In this document: piece after piece, positions 16,946-25,038 of the stretch | Numbering within the stretch: position 1 is the stretch's first letter | Layout: every line of letters begins with the position of its first letter | Source of the DNA: Tissierella sp032104385 | GTDB lineage: Bacteria; Bacillota; Clostridia; Tissierellales; Tissierellaceae | DNA: 64,000 nt | NCBI RefSeq assembly: GCF_032104385.1 | Contig: NZ_DAMCHJ010000011.1 | Span: 53,538-117,537 of the forward strand | Direction of reading: 5' to 3' | Translations under genes and position numbers: made by a program | Notes under the pieces: generated by a model | What the model was told of the DNA's origin: nothing | The model's input: the letters and a program-made list of their open reading frames with translations, nothing else | Databases searched by the model: none

Positions 16946-18085
16946 ATGGGAAACATTGAGTTAATAGCTACTGCGACTTTTGGCTTGGAGGCTATAGTTA
17001 AGAGAGAATTAATGAATTTAGGATATAATGATTTAAAAGTAGAAAATGGGAAAGTTATATTTACTGGAACGGAGAAGGATATACCAAGAACTAATTTATG
17101 GCTTAGGACTGCAGATAGAGTACTTTTAAAGATGGGAGAATTTAAGGCTTTAACTTTTGAAGAATTATTCGAAAAGACAAAGGAACTTCCTTGGGAAGAG
17201 TGGATTACAGAAGACGGAAATTTTGTGGTTGAAGGTAAAAGTATAGATTCTAAATTATTTAGTATATCTGATTGTCAGAGAATAGTGGAAAAAGCAGTAG
17301 TAGAAAGATTAAAGACTAAGTATAACGTAGAATGGTTTGAAAAAACCGGAGCTAAATATACTATAGAGGTATCTTTATTAAAAGATATAGCAACTTTGAC
17401 GATAGATACTTCAGGAGATGGACTTCATAAAAGAGGATATAGGGAAAGGCAAGGAGATGCACCTATAAAGGAAACTCTTGCGGCTGCAATGATACTTTTA
17501 AGCTATTGGAATAAGGATAGAGTTTTATTTGATCCATTCTGTGGTTCGGGAACTATTCCTATAGAGGCAGCTATGATAGGGAGGAATATGGCTCCAGGTC
17601 TTGATCGAAACTTTGCAGCAGAAAAATGGCCTAGGGTAAAAAAAGAGTATTGGCAAGAGGTTAAAAAAGAAGCTTTTAAAGCTATAGACAATGAAACAAA
17701 GTTACACATATTGGGATGTGATATAGATAGAAAGGCAATTCTTCGTGCTAGGGACAATGCTGCTAATTTTGGATTAGAAGATGATATAGCCTTTTTTATT
17801 AAAGATTTTAGAGATGCAGAGCTAAAAAATGAATATGGTGTAGTTATTACAAATCCACCTTATGGGGAGCGTATAAGTGAAAGAAGAGAGGTTGAAAGAC
17901 TTCACAAGGATTTAGGTTTAAGGTTTAAAGAACTTGATACTTGGTCGGTTTATGTAATAACTTCCAATGAAAATTTTGAGAAAGATTATGGCAAAAAGGC
18001 AGATAGAAAAAGAAAATTGTATAATGGAAGAATTAAGGTAGATTACTATCAATACTATGGACCAAAACCAGAAAAAAAGAATTGA
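16946..18085 (+). CDS. THUMP-domain RNA methyltransferase (RlmL/YpsC-like)
   Basis: 379 residues. An N-terminal ferredoxin-like and THUMP RNA-binding region (about 1-155) is followed by a Rossmann SAM-dependent N2-guanine methyltransferase domain. The SAM motif DPFCGSGT is at residues 196-203 and the catalytic NPPYG at 303-307. Homologues methylate 23S rRNA at G2445 (RlmL) or are of untested specificity (Bacillus YpsC); the length fits YpsC, which lacks the C-terminal RlmK half. Ribosome site AAGGAGAGA. Its stop codon lies in a 20-base palindrome. Confidence 0.9.
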   Translation: MGNIELIATATFGLEAIVKRELMNLGYNDLKVENGKVIFTGTEKDIPRTNLWLRTADRVLLKMGEFKALTFEELFEKTKELPWEEWITEDGNFVVEGKSIDSKLFSISDCQRIVEKAVVERLKTKYNVEWFEKTGAKYTIEVSLLKDIATLTIDTSGDGLHKRGYRERQGDAPIKETLAAAMILLSYWNKDRVLFDPFCGSGTIPIEAAMIGRNMAPGLDRNFAAEKWPRVKKEYWQEVKKEAFKAIDNETKLHILGCDIDRKAILRARDNAANFGLEDDIAFFIKDFRDAELKNEYGVVITNPPYGERISERREVERLHKDLGLRFKELDTWSVYVITSNENFEKDYGKKADRKRKLYNGRIKVDYYQYYGPKPEKKN

Positions 18086-18112
18086 CAATTGTCAATTCTT
18101 GATTGTCAATTA
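18079..18112. repeat. TTGACAATT palindrome and partial repeat
   Basis: GAATTGACAATTGTCAATTC at 18079-18098 is a perfect 20-base palindrome spanning the methyltransferase stop codon. A further GATTGTCAATT follows at 18102-18112. It may act as a weak terminator; related ATTGACAATT pieces occur near 21791, 41641, 48883 and 53047. Confidence 0.7.
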
Positions 18113-18131
18113 AAAAATAGGAGGGGATATT

Positions 18132-18656
18132 GTGACTATTTATACTAAGACAGGAGATAAGGGAACAACTAGTCTTTTTGATAATAAGAGAGTATCAAAA
18201 GACGATATAAGAGTGGAGAGCTATGGAACTGTTGATGAATTGGGAACATTTATGGGGTTAGCTAAAAACTATGTTGAAGATGAAGAAATGTATGATTTAA
18301 TTCAAAATATACAGAATAAACTTTTTACAGTTGCTACAAATTTGGCCACAGAAGATAGTACAAAGGTAAAGTACCATATAGCAGAGGAAGATATAGATTA
18401 CTTAGAGAAGATTATTGACTTATACATGGGAAAATTAAACAATCCTACCGGTTTTATTGTACCAGGTTCTGGAAAGAAATCCGCCCATCTACATGTTGCA
18501 AGGACAATATGTAGGAGAGCAGAAAGAAGAATAATTACTCTATCAAAAGTTGCAGATATAGACCCTTTAGTTATAAAATATGTAAATAGATTATCTGATG
18601 CACTATATTCAATGGCAAGATATTCAGAAGAAAAAGAGGTTCCTGTTAGGTACTAA
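18132..18656 (+). CDS. Cob(I)alamin adenosyltransferase, PduO type
   Basis: 174 residues starting at GTG 18132 after AGGAGGGGA. It transfers the adenosyl group of ATP to cob(I)alamin to make coenzyme B12. Diagnostic are the N-terminal ATP-binding TKTGDKGTTSLF (residues 4-15), the VDELGTFMGLAK helix and the RTICRRAERR segment near residue 125. The product is the cofactor of the methylmalonyl-CoA mutase encoded at 45.7-47.9 kb. It is separate from any B12 synthesis genes here, so scavenging of corrinoids is possible. Confidence 0.93.
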   Translation: MTIYTKTGDKGTTSLFDNKRVSKDDIRVESYGTVDELGTFMGLAKNYVEDEEMYDLIQNIQNKLFTVATNLATEDSTKVKYHIAEEDIDYLEKIIDLYMGKLNNPTGFIVPGSGKKSAHLHVARTICRRAERRIITLSKVADIDPLVIKYVNRLSDALYSMARYSEEKEVPVRY

Positions 18657-18776
18657 AGTATTAAATTGTAAAAAAATATAGAATTTGTTTATTAAATAGG
18701 ATAAAATAGGGACAAGAATTACTTTACAATATAATTAATACTTAAGGATAATAAATATTATATATGGGTGATAAGC

Positions 18777-19901
18777 ATGCTAGGAAAAGAAAATTTAAAT
18801 TATGTAGAAAAGAAGATAGAAGAATATGGTATGCTAAACTACCACGTACTTGAAGGTATGGCGGATTGGGTTCGTGTTGTGGATAAAGATGGGACTATTA
18901 TATATGCAAATAAGACAATGAAGGAAGCTTTGGGGACAGATTTAGTAGGTATGAAATGCTATAGAGCCCATGGTAAAAAGATGCCATGTAGTTTCTGTAT
19001 TACGGAAAGAAGTATAAATACTGGAGAGATTGTGCAAAAGGAAGAAAAGATTAATGAAAGATATTTTTCAGTGAAATCTTCACCTGTTACTAATTCAGAA
19101 GGAAAAGTTTTTGCAGCAGTGGAAGTATTTAGAGATGTAACTAGGGAAAGAAAGCTAGAATTAGAGTTAATTGAGAAAAATAAGAAGATGAGCAAGGATC
19201 TTGGATTTGCTAAAAGAATTCAGGAAAAGATTTTACCAAATAAGGAGATATTAGATAATATTGCCATTGATTATATTTATAGGCCTTCTGAAATGCTAAG
19301 TGGGGATATGTTTGATGTTTTTCACATTGATGATGAAAACATAGGAATATATATTTCAGATGTTTCAGGCCATGGTATGGCAGCTGCTATGATGACTATG
19401 TTTATTAGACAGACTATGAGATCTATAAAAGACGATATACTAAGTCCATCAGTTGCACTGTCAGAATTATATCGAAGGTTTAGTACATTAAATCTAGAAG
19501 TAGATAAGTATTTTACAATATTTTATGGTGTTTTTAATAAAATAACTTATGAATTTAAATATTCCAATGCAGGGCATAATTGTATTCCTATTAGATATAA
19601 TAAAAGCAAAATGGAAACTTTAGAGATAAAGGGATATCCTATGACTTTATTATTTAAAGAAATATTTTATGAAGAAAAAAGCATTAAATTAAATAAAGGA
19701 GATAAAATCTTATTTTATACTGATGGTATTACGGAAGCTAAGGATAAATCAGGAGAAGAATTCGGTATAGAAAGTGTAATGGAGATTATAGAAAACCACA
19801 AAGAAAATATTTTAAACGAGATAAATAATAATATTATAATCCACAGCTGGGGTGAGCAACAAGATGACTTTGCTTTAGTATTGATGGACGTTATTAAATA
19901 A
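18777..19901 (+). CDS. PAS-domain PP2C-type serine phosphatase
   Basis: Start ATG 18777 is preferred to GTG 18768 because GGGTGAT then serves as ribosome site; 374 residues. An N-terminal PAS domain (about 22-130) contains Cys61, His65, Cys71 and Cys74 in KCYRAHGKKMPCSFC, a possible metal or redox site. A helical linker leads to an RsbU/SpoIIE-like PP2C domain (about 150-374) with SGDMFDVF, SDVSGHGMAAAMMT and a C-terminal QDDFALVLMD. Such proteins sense a signal through PAS and dephosphorylate an anti-sigma-factor antagonist. No sigma-factor module lies next to it. A strong hairpin follows. Confidence 0.9.
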   Translation: MLGKENLNYVEKKIEEYGMLNYHVLEGMADWVRVVDKDGTIIYANKTMKEALGTDLVGMKCYRAHGKKMPCSFCITERSINTGEIVQKEEKINERYFSVKSSPVTNSEGKVFAAVEVFRDVTRERKLELELIEKNKKMSKDLGFAKRIQEKILPNKEILDNIAIDYIYRPSEMLSGDMFDVFHIDDENIGIYISDVSGHGMAAAMMTMFIRQTMRSIKDDILSPSVALSELYRRFSTLNLEVDKYFTIFYGVFNKITYEFKYSNAGHNCIPIRYNKSKMETLEIKGYPMTLLFKEIFYEEKSIKLNKGDKILFYTDGITEAKDKSGEEFGIESVMEIIENHKENILNEINNNIIIHSWGEQQDDFALVLMDVIK

Positions 19902-19937
19902 ATATACTGAATAAGCTTTTGCTTATTCAGTATATTT
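19900..19937 (+). terminator. Strong hairpin terminator
   Basis: 17-bp perfect arms at 19900-19916 and 19921-19937 around TTTT, overlapping the phosphatase stop codon. Confidence 0.8.
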
Positions 19938-20015
19938 ATGTGGTATAATATATTGGAATAGGAATTGATTTCCAACAAAGCATTTGATATAATATTAACA
20001 AAAGGGGATGATGTT

Positions 20016-20795
20016 TTGAGTTTGGATAATTTATTATTTAGGAAAGAAGGGAATATTGGAATTTTATCTATTAACAGACCAGAGGCATTAAACGCTTTAA
20101 ATTCAGCTGTATTGGATGATTTGAACAATGCAATAGATATGATTAACAGTGATGAAGAAATTTATGTATTGATATTGACAGGAGAAGGCAGAGCTTTTGT
20201 TGCAGGGGCGGATATAGGGGAAATGAAGGGTATGAATACAACAGAAGCTAGAGTTTTTGCTGAAAAAGGATTATCTGTATTTAGAAAGCTTGAGCTTATG
20301 GAAAAACCAGTTATAGCTGCTATAAATGGTTTTGCTTTAGGTGGAGGCTGTGAACTTTCTATGTCTTGTGATATTAGAATAGCATCGGAAAAAGCTAAAT
20401 TTGGACAGCCAGAAGTAGGCCTTGGAATTACTCCAGGTTTTGCTGGGACTCAAAGATTATCTAGACTTGTGGGAGTAGGGAGAGCAAAGGAGCTTATATT
20501 TACTTGTGATATAATTAATGCAGAAGAAGCATATAGGATTGGATTAGTTAATAAAGTAGTATCAGTAGAGGAATTAATGGAAGTAGCTATTGAGATGGCA
20601 AATAAGATTATCTCTAAGGCTCAGCTTGCTGTAAGATACGCTAAAACTGCTATAAATAGAGGAATAGAAACGGATTTAGATACTGGAATGGCTATTGAAA
20701 AAGATTTATTTGGACTTTGCTTTGCAACAGAAGACCAAAAGGAAGGAATGGGCGCGTTTTTAGAAAAACGTACACCTAGTTATAAATTAAAATAA
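20016..20795 (+). CDS. Enoyl-CoA hydratase / crotonase
   Basis: I place the start at TTG 20016, preceded by AAAGGGGATGAT; this gives 259 residues, the standard crotonase length, instead of the longer open frame from 19965. It hydrates crotonyl-CoA to 3-hydroxybutyryl-CoA. The oxyanion-hole segments AFVAGADIGEM and GFALGGGCELSMSCD, with the catalytic Glu region GQPEVGLGITPGFAG, are intact. The next gene encodes 3-hydroxybutyryl-CoA dehydrogenase, so the pair serves beta-oxidation-type or butyrate metabolism. No thiolase or butyryl-CoA dehydrogenase is in the window. Confidence 0.93.
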   Translation: MSLDNLLFRKEGNIGILSINRPEALNALNSAVLDDLNNAIDMINSDEEIYVLILTGEGRAFVAGADIGEMKGMNTTEARVFAEKGLSVFRKLELMEKPVIAAINGFALGGGCELSMSCDIRIASEKAKFGQPEVGLGITPGFAGTQRLSRLVGVGRAKELIFTCDIINAEEAYRIGLVNKVVSVEELMEVAIEMANKIISKAQLAVRYAKTAINRGIETDLDTGMAIEKDLFGLCFATEDQKEGMGAFLEKRTPSYKLK

Positions 20796-20814
20796 TTTGG
20801 AGGTGCAGTACAGT

Positions 20815-21663
20815 ATGAAAAAGATAGGTATATTAGGTAGAGGCACAATGGCTTGTGGTATAGTACAGATTTTTGCACAGAAGGATTATGATGTAACTAT
20901 GTGGGTTAGATCAATTGACGAGGCTAATCCAAGAGGAAGTATTAAGTCTATAGAAAAAGGGCTAAACAGACTTGTAGAAAAAGAAAAAATTACAAAGGAA
21001 GTTATGGATAATACATTAAATAATATTTCTATAACTACATCCTATGAAGATTTAAAAGATTGTGATTTAGTTATTGAAGCTATATCTGAAGATATGGAGT
21101 TAAAGAAAGAGATATTTGCTAAATTAGATAAATTATGTAAGGAAACTGCAATTCTTGCTACCAATACTTCATCATTATCTATTACTGAGATTGCAAAAGG
21201 GACCAATAGGGCAGATAAGGTTATAGGAATGCATTTCTTTAATCCAGTTCCAATGATGAAATTAGTTGAGGTTATAAAGGGAATAGCAACTTCAGAAGAA
21301 ACAAAGAATACAATAGTTGAATTATCTAAAGGATTAGGTAAAACTCCAGTAGAAGTAGAAGAAGCACCAGGATTTGTAGTAAATAGAATACTTATTCCTA
21401 TGATAAATGAGGCAGTAGGTATCCTTGCGGACGGAGTAGCTACGGCTTCAGATATAGATGAAGCTATGAAATTAGGAGCAAATCATCCAATGGGGCCTTT
21501 AGCTTTAGGAGATTTAATAGGTCTTGATGTTTGTCTAGCTATTATGGATGTTTTATATGAGGAATTTGGTGATTCAAAATATAGAGCTCATCCTCTACTA
21601 AGAAAGATGGTAAGAGGAGGATTATTAGGTAGAAAAACTAAAAAAGGATTCTTTGAATATTAA
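20815..21663 (+). CDS. hbd: 3-hydroxybutyryl-CoA dehydrogenase
   Basis: 282 residues from ATG 20815, with TTGGAGGTG upstream; the open frame begins at 20797 inside the ribosome site, so ATG is preferred. It oxidises or reduces 3-hydroxyacyl-CoA with NAD(P). N-terminal Rossmann motif GRGTMACGIVQ has Arg and Ala where most members have Ala and Gly (GAGTMGAGIAQ), a mild departure. The catalytic His is in GMHFFNPVPMMKLVEVI, and the C-terminal domain (NHPMGPLALGDLIGLDV) is complete. It lies 19 bases after crotonase in the same operon and is followed by a terminator. Confidence 0.94.
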   Translation: MKKIGILGRGTMACGIVQIFAQKDYDVTMWVRSIDEANPRGSIKSIEKGLNRLVEKEKITKEVMDNTLNNISITTSYEDLKDCDLVIEAISEDMELKKEIFAKLDKLCKETAILATNTSSLSITEIAKGTNRADKVIGMHFFNPVPMMKLVEVIKGIATSEETKNTIVELSKGLGKTPVEVEEAPGFVVNRILIPMINEAVGILADGVATASDIDEAMKLGANHPMGPLALGDLIGLDVCLAIMDVLYEEFGDSKYRAHPLLRKMVRGGLLGRKTKKGFFEY

Positions 21664-21664
21664 A

Positions 21665-21700
21665 AAATAACCCTTCCAAAAATCGGAAGGGTTATTTTTA
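21665..21700 (+). terminator. Terminator after hbd
   Basis: Arms AAATAACCCTTCC (21665-21677) and GGAAGGGTTATTT (21685-21697), then T-rich sequence. Confidence 0.88.
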
Positions 21701-21859
21701 TGCCTTCTTTGAATAAGATTATTTTTAAAATACTTATACAAGTGCTAAATTCATCATCATATTTATAGGATATATATTTTGTATGTTCCATTGACAATTA
21801 AAAAATATAAAATTGGTTACAATATATTAGAAAGACTTTATTTGGGAAGGTGGCTTCAT

Positions 21860-22858
21860 ATGAGAACTTTTTCTAAGGTTTTTATTATATCATTTATCTG
21901 TTTTTTTATTGCAATATCCATTGGTTCTTATTCTTACATAAAAGAAAAGAATATAGAATTTGAAGGTAATATAAATATACCATTAATGGACAAAATGGAT
22001 ATTAGTAAAACCATAGTTAAAAAATTAGAAACAGAAACAAAAGAACCGGAAGTATATTCTAACTTAAAAGAAGCTATAGAAAAAGGTAATAGGGTAAACT
22101 TTGTAATATTGGGAATGGAAGATATAAGGACTGATACTATTATATTTGCTTCTTTTTGTCCAGATACTAAAAAGGTTAGTTTAATGAATATACCTAGGGA
22201 TACTTATATTCATAGAAAAGGCTATAATACAGCAGAGCAAAGGAAAATAAATAGTGTATATGGAGAACATGGAGTAGAGGGAGTTAAAAAAACTGTATCT
22301 CATATATTAGATGGAGTACCTATTCATCATTATGTGATGTTAGATTATAAAGGTGTGGAAAAGATCGTTGATGGATTAAATGGTGTTGAAGTAGAGGTAC
22401 CATTTAATATGAAATATAAAGATCCTACGGCGAATCCTCCATTAAATATAGATATTCCACCTGGAAAGCAAGTATTAGATGGAAAAAGCTCAATAGAGTT
22501 CTTGAGATATAGAAAAGGAAATAATAAAAAAAGTGGATATATAGATGGAGATCTAGGGAGGATAAAGGCTCAACAAAGATTTATACAGTCATTCATAGGT
22601 AAAGCATCAGAAAACATATTAACTGTTATTACAAAAGGTTTTAATCATGTTAAAACTGATATTAATTTAATAGATACACTGTCCTATGGTAGAAAAGCCA
22701 TTGGAATGAATAATGAGGACTTTGAAATGCTTACATTACCAGGAAAAGCAGAGTTTAGGAAAATAAACAAAAAAGTACTATCATACTTCATATATGATAA
22801 AATAGAAATAACGAAATTACTAGAAAAAATTTATAATGTAAAAAGCCCAAATCTTTAA
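21860..22858 (+). CDS. LytR-CpsA-Psr family cell-wall protein
   Basis: 332 residues from ATG 21860 (GGGAAGGTGG upstream); the open frame to 21779 is not convincing as protein. One N-terminal membrane helix (residues about 8-27), then an extracellular LCP domain with the family motifs VNFVILGMEDIRTDTIIFAS, SLMNIPRDTYI and SIEFLRYRKGN. LCP proteins transfer undecaprenyl-linked glycopolymers such as teichoic acids or capsules to peptidoglycan. It is monocistronic, followed by a hairpin. Promoter not identified with confidence. Confidence 0.92.
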   Translation: MRTFSKVFIISFICFFIAISIGSYSYIKEKNIEFEGNINIPLMDKMDISKTIVKKLETETKEPEVYSNLKEAIEKGNRVNFVILGMEDIRTDTIIFASFCPDTKKVSLMNIPRDTYIHRKGYNTAEQRKINSVYGEHGVEGVKKTVSHILDGVPIHHYVMLDYKGVEKIVDGLNGVEVEVPFNMKYKDPTANPPLNIDIPPGKQVLDGKSSIEFLRYRKGNNKKSGYIDGDLGRIKAQQRFIQSFIGKASENILTVITKGFNHVKTDINLIDTLSYGRKAIGMNNEDFEMLTLPGKAEFRKINKKVLSYFIYDKIEITKLLEKIYNVKSPNL

Positions 22859-22880
22859 TTTTATTGATAAGGGCTTTTTT
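22841..22880 (+). terminator. Terminator of the LCP gene
   Basis: AAAAGCCC (22841-22848) pairs with GGGCTTTT (22871-22878), ending in TTTTTT; the first arm lies inside the last codons. Confidence 0.75.
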
Positions 22881-22892
22881 ATGTATTTAAAA

Positions 22893-22952
22893 AGATCCTC
22901 CCCATGTTCGGGATGACAATATGTTTATGATTCTGAACACAGAGAAGAATCT
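22893..22952. repeat. Imperfect inverted-repeat element
   Basis: About 60 bases whose left arm (AGATCCTCCCCATGTTCGGG) matches the reverse complement of its right arm (ending AGAGAAGAATCT) at most positions, forming a long imperfect hairpin between the convergent LCP and murC genes. It resembles dispersed palindromic intergenic units of clostridia with TTCGGGATGACA-like cores. Confidence 0.5.
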
Positions 22953-22972
22953 ATCTTTTAATTTGAAAAGGC

Positions 22973-24373
22973 TTAAACTGCTGTTTTTTCCTTATTATGT
23001 TCTATTATTGAATCACCTACAAGATATACATTTCCAGCACCCATAGTTAAGATAATATCATTTTCTTTAGCGTTACTCAATAAATAATCTTCCACTTCTT
23101 CAAATGATCCAAGGTAAACAGCATCTGAACCATTATTAAATATAGCATTTGCCAAATCTTTTGAATGGATCAGCCCATTGTCTATTTCTCTAGCAGCATA
23201 AATATCTGTGATTATAACTTTATCTGCTTCAGTAAAAGATTCTGCAAAATTATCTAATAAAAGTTTAGTTCTAGTATAGGTATGTGGTTGGAATACACAA
23301 TAGATATCTCCAGTTGTAGAATTTTTCAGTGCATTTAATGTAGCTCTGATTTCTGTTGGATGGTGTGCGTAATCGTCAATGATTTTTACACCTTTATAGT
23401 ATCCCTTCAATTCTAATCTTCTATGGACCCCAGTATAAATCGATATGTTTTTTTGGATATCTTCCATAGAAATACCATAAGTATGGGCTGCAACAATACT
23501 AGCTAAAGAATTATATACATTATGAATACCCATAACATTTAATTTAATGGAATATAGTTCTCCATTAATCTTAAGAGTATATGATGGATATCCTTCAGTA
23601 GAAAATGTTATGTTTTCTGCCTTATAATCTGGATTTCCAGTAATTCCAAAAGTAATTACTTTAGCTTTAGTGCTGGATATTATCTTTTGTGAGCTTACAT
23701 CATCTATATTAATCAATAGATAGCTGTTTTCATTAAGATTCTTACTGTATTCAATAAAAGTTTCTAGTATATGATCCATATTTCTAAAATAATCTAAATG
23801 GTCTGCATCAACATTTAAAATTATAGCCATTGTAGGAAAATATTTTAATATATTTCCTTTATATTCGCAGGCTTCTGTAAGTATATAATCCTTGGAACCT
23901 AATTTTACATTACCACCTATTTCATCTAATTGCCCACCTAAAAGAATAGTGGGGTTTAATGTAGAACGATTTAATATAGTAGATAACATACTAGTGGTAG
24001 TAGTTTTTCCATGGGTTCCAGATACTGCTATAGAATTTTTATAGTTTTTCATTAAAGCACCTAGAAATGCTGCTCTATCAATTACAGGGATATTAAGGGA
24101 AAATGCTTTTACAAGCTCTTCATTATCCTTTGATATTGCATCTGTATATATTACTAAATCAGCACCATCCACATTACTTGGCCTATGATTTATGTAAATC
24201 TTGGCTCCTAAATTTTTTAATCTTTCAATTATAGAACTATCTTTTGTGTCAGAGCCAGTTACAATATATCCTTCAGATAGTAATATTTCAGCCAAACCAC
24301 TCATAGATATACCACCAATTCCAATAAAATGAACCCTAGGATATTTATTATCAGTTATGCAAAAGTCGAACAT
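22973..24373 (-). CDS. murC: UDP-N-acetylmuramate--L-alanine ligase
   Basis: 466 residues, the usual size. It adds L-Ala to UDP-MurNAc, the first amino-acid step of peptidoglycan precursor synthesis in the cytoplasm. An N-terminal Rossmann domain (HFIGIGGISMSGLAEILL) is followed by the central ATPase domain with the P-loop SGTHGKTTTTSML near residue 118 and the C-terminal ligase domain with DDYAHHPTEI. Ribosome site AGGAGGAAAG lies before ATG on the minus strand. It is alone between the LCP gene (convergent) and spoVG (divergent). Confidence 0.96.
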   Translation of the reverse strand: MFDFCITDNKYPRVHFIGIGGISMSGLAEILLSEGYIVTGSDTKDSSIIERLKNLGAKIYINHRPSNVDGADLVIYTDAISKDNEELVKAFSLNIPVIDRAAFLGALMKNYKNSIAVSGTHGKTTTTSMLSTILNRSTLNPTILLGGQLDEIGGNVKLGSKDYILTEACEYKGNILKYFPTMAIILNVDADHLDYFRNMDHILETFIEYSKNLNENSYLLINIDDVSSQKIISSTKAKVITFGITGNPDYKAENITFSTEGYPSYTLKINGELYSIKLNVMGIHNVYNSLASIVAAHTYGISMEDIQKNISIYTGVHRRLELKGYYKGVKIIDDYAHHPTEIRATLNALKNSTTGDIYCVFQPHTYTRTKLLLDNFAESFTEADKVIITDIYAAREIDNGLIHSKDLANAIFNNGSDAVYLGSFEEVEDYLLSNAKENDIILTMGAGNVYLVGDSIIEHNKEKTAV

Positions 24374-24568
24374 AAGCTTTCCTCCTAAATAAAAAATTAC
24401 TTTCTCTAATTATTATTACCATATTATATATTAATATTATCTTATTCTAATAGTATTAAATTGTCACTGATAGATTATATCATAATGGAAAAATATTTAA
24501 AGATAAATTTGTAGATTATGTAAAGTTTATAAGAAATTAATAAAAAAGTAAAAAAAATTTCAAAAAAA

Positions 24569-24597
24569 GAAGGAGTTTTTGATTTTTTATAGAATAT
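24569..24597 (+). promoter_or_regulatory. SigH-type promoter of spoVG
   Basis: GAAGGAGTT (24569-24577; one mismatch to RNAGGAWWW), 11-base spacer, ATAGAATAT (24589-24597; full match to RNNGAATWW). Upstream is an A-rich stretch comparable to the AT box of the Bacillus spoVG promoter, which is SigH-dependent. Confidence 0.8.
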
Positions 24598-24645
24598 AAA
24601 GAATATTCAATAGTTTTTGTGACTTAAAAAAAGGGGGCTTAATGG

Positions 24646-24909
24646 ATGAATATTACAGATGTAAGGTTGAGAAAAATTTCAGAAGAAGGAAAGATGAAGG
24701 CAATAGTATCGGTTACTTTTGATGAAGAATTTGTAGTTCATGACATCAAAATAATTGAAGGTCAAAATGGATTATTTGTTGCTATGCCAAGTAGAAAAAT
24801 GGCAGATGGAGAATTTAGAGATATAGCTCATCCCATCAATGCTGAAACTAGGCAAAAGATTCAGGATGCAATTTTTAAAGAATATGAGAAAGTATTAGCT
24901 ACAGAATAA
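24646..24909 (+). CDS. spoVG: Regulatory RNA/DNA-binding protein SpoVG
   Basis: 87 residues starting MNITDVRLRKI, essentially the full SpoVG fold, with the conserved FVAMPSRKMADGEFRDIAHPI. In Bacillus it affects asymmetric division and cortex formation; in other Firmicutes it binds nucleic acids and modulates gene expression. The start has GGGGGC upstream at a normal distance. It lies directly before glmU, as in Bacillus, but a terminator and separate leader divide them. The SigH promoter upstream suggests induction at the onset of sporulation. Confidence 0.97.
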   Translation: MNITDVRLRKISEEGKMKAIVSVTFDEEFVVHDIKIIEGQNGLFVAMPSRKMADGEFRDIAHPINAETRQKIQDAIFKEYEKVLATE

Positions 24910-24932
24910 AAAGAGCCAAGAGGCTCTTTTTT
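24908..24932 (+). terminator. Terminator of spoVG
   Basis: AAAAAGAGCC (24908-24917) and GGCTCTTTTT (24922-24931) around AAGA, ending in T. Confidence 0.92.
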
Positions 24933-25038
24933 CCGTTATAATATAAATTATATAAATTTTATGGATTTTAGTGTAGACTTATATAGGAAATGGGTTAAAA
25001 TATTATTTGATAGATAATTTAGATTGAGGTGTAAAAAG

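Noticed and set aside
21792..21822. TTGACA to TACAAT promoter with a 21-base spacer before the LCP gene
   Set aside because: TTGACA here belongs to the recurring ATTGACAATT piece and no Spo0A-like box accompanies it; too weak to report as a Spo0A promoter.
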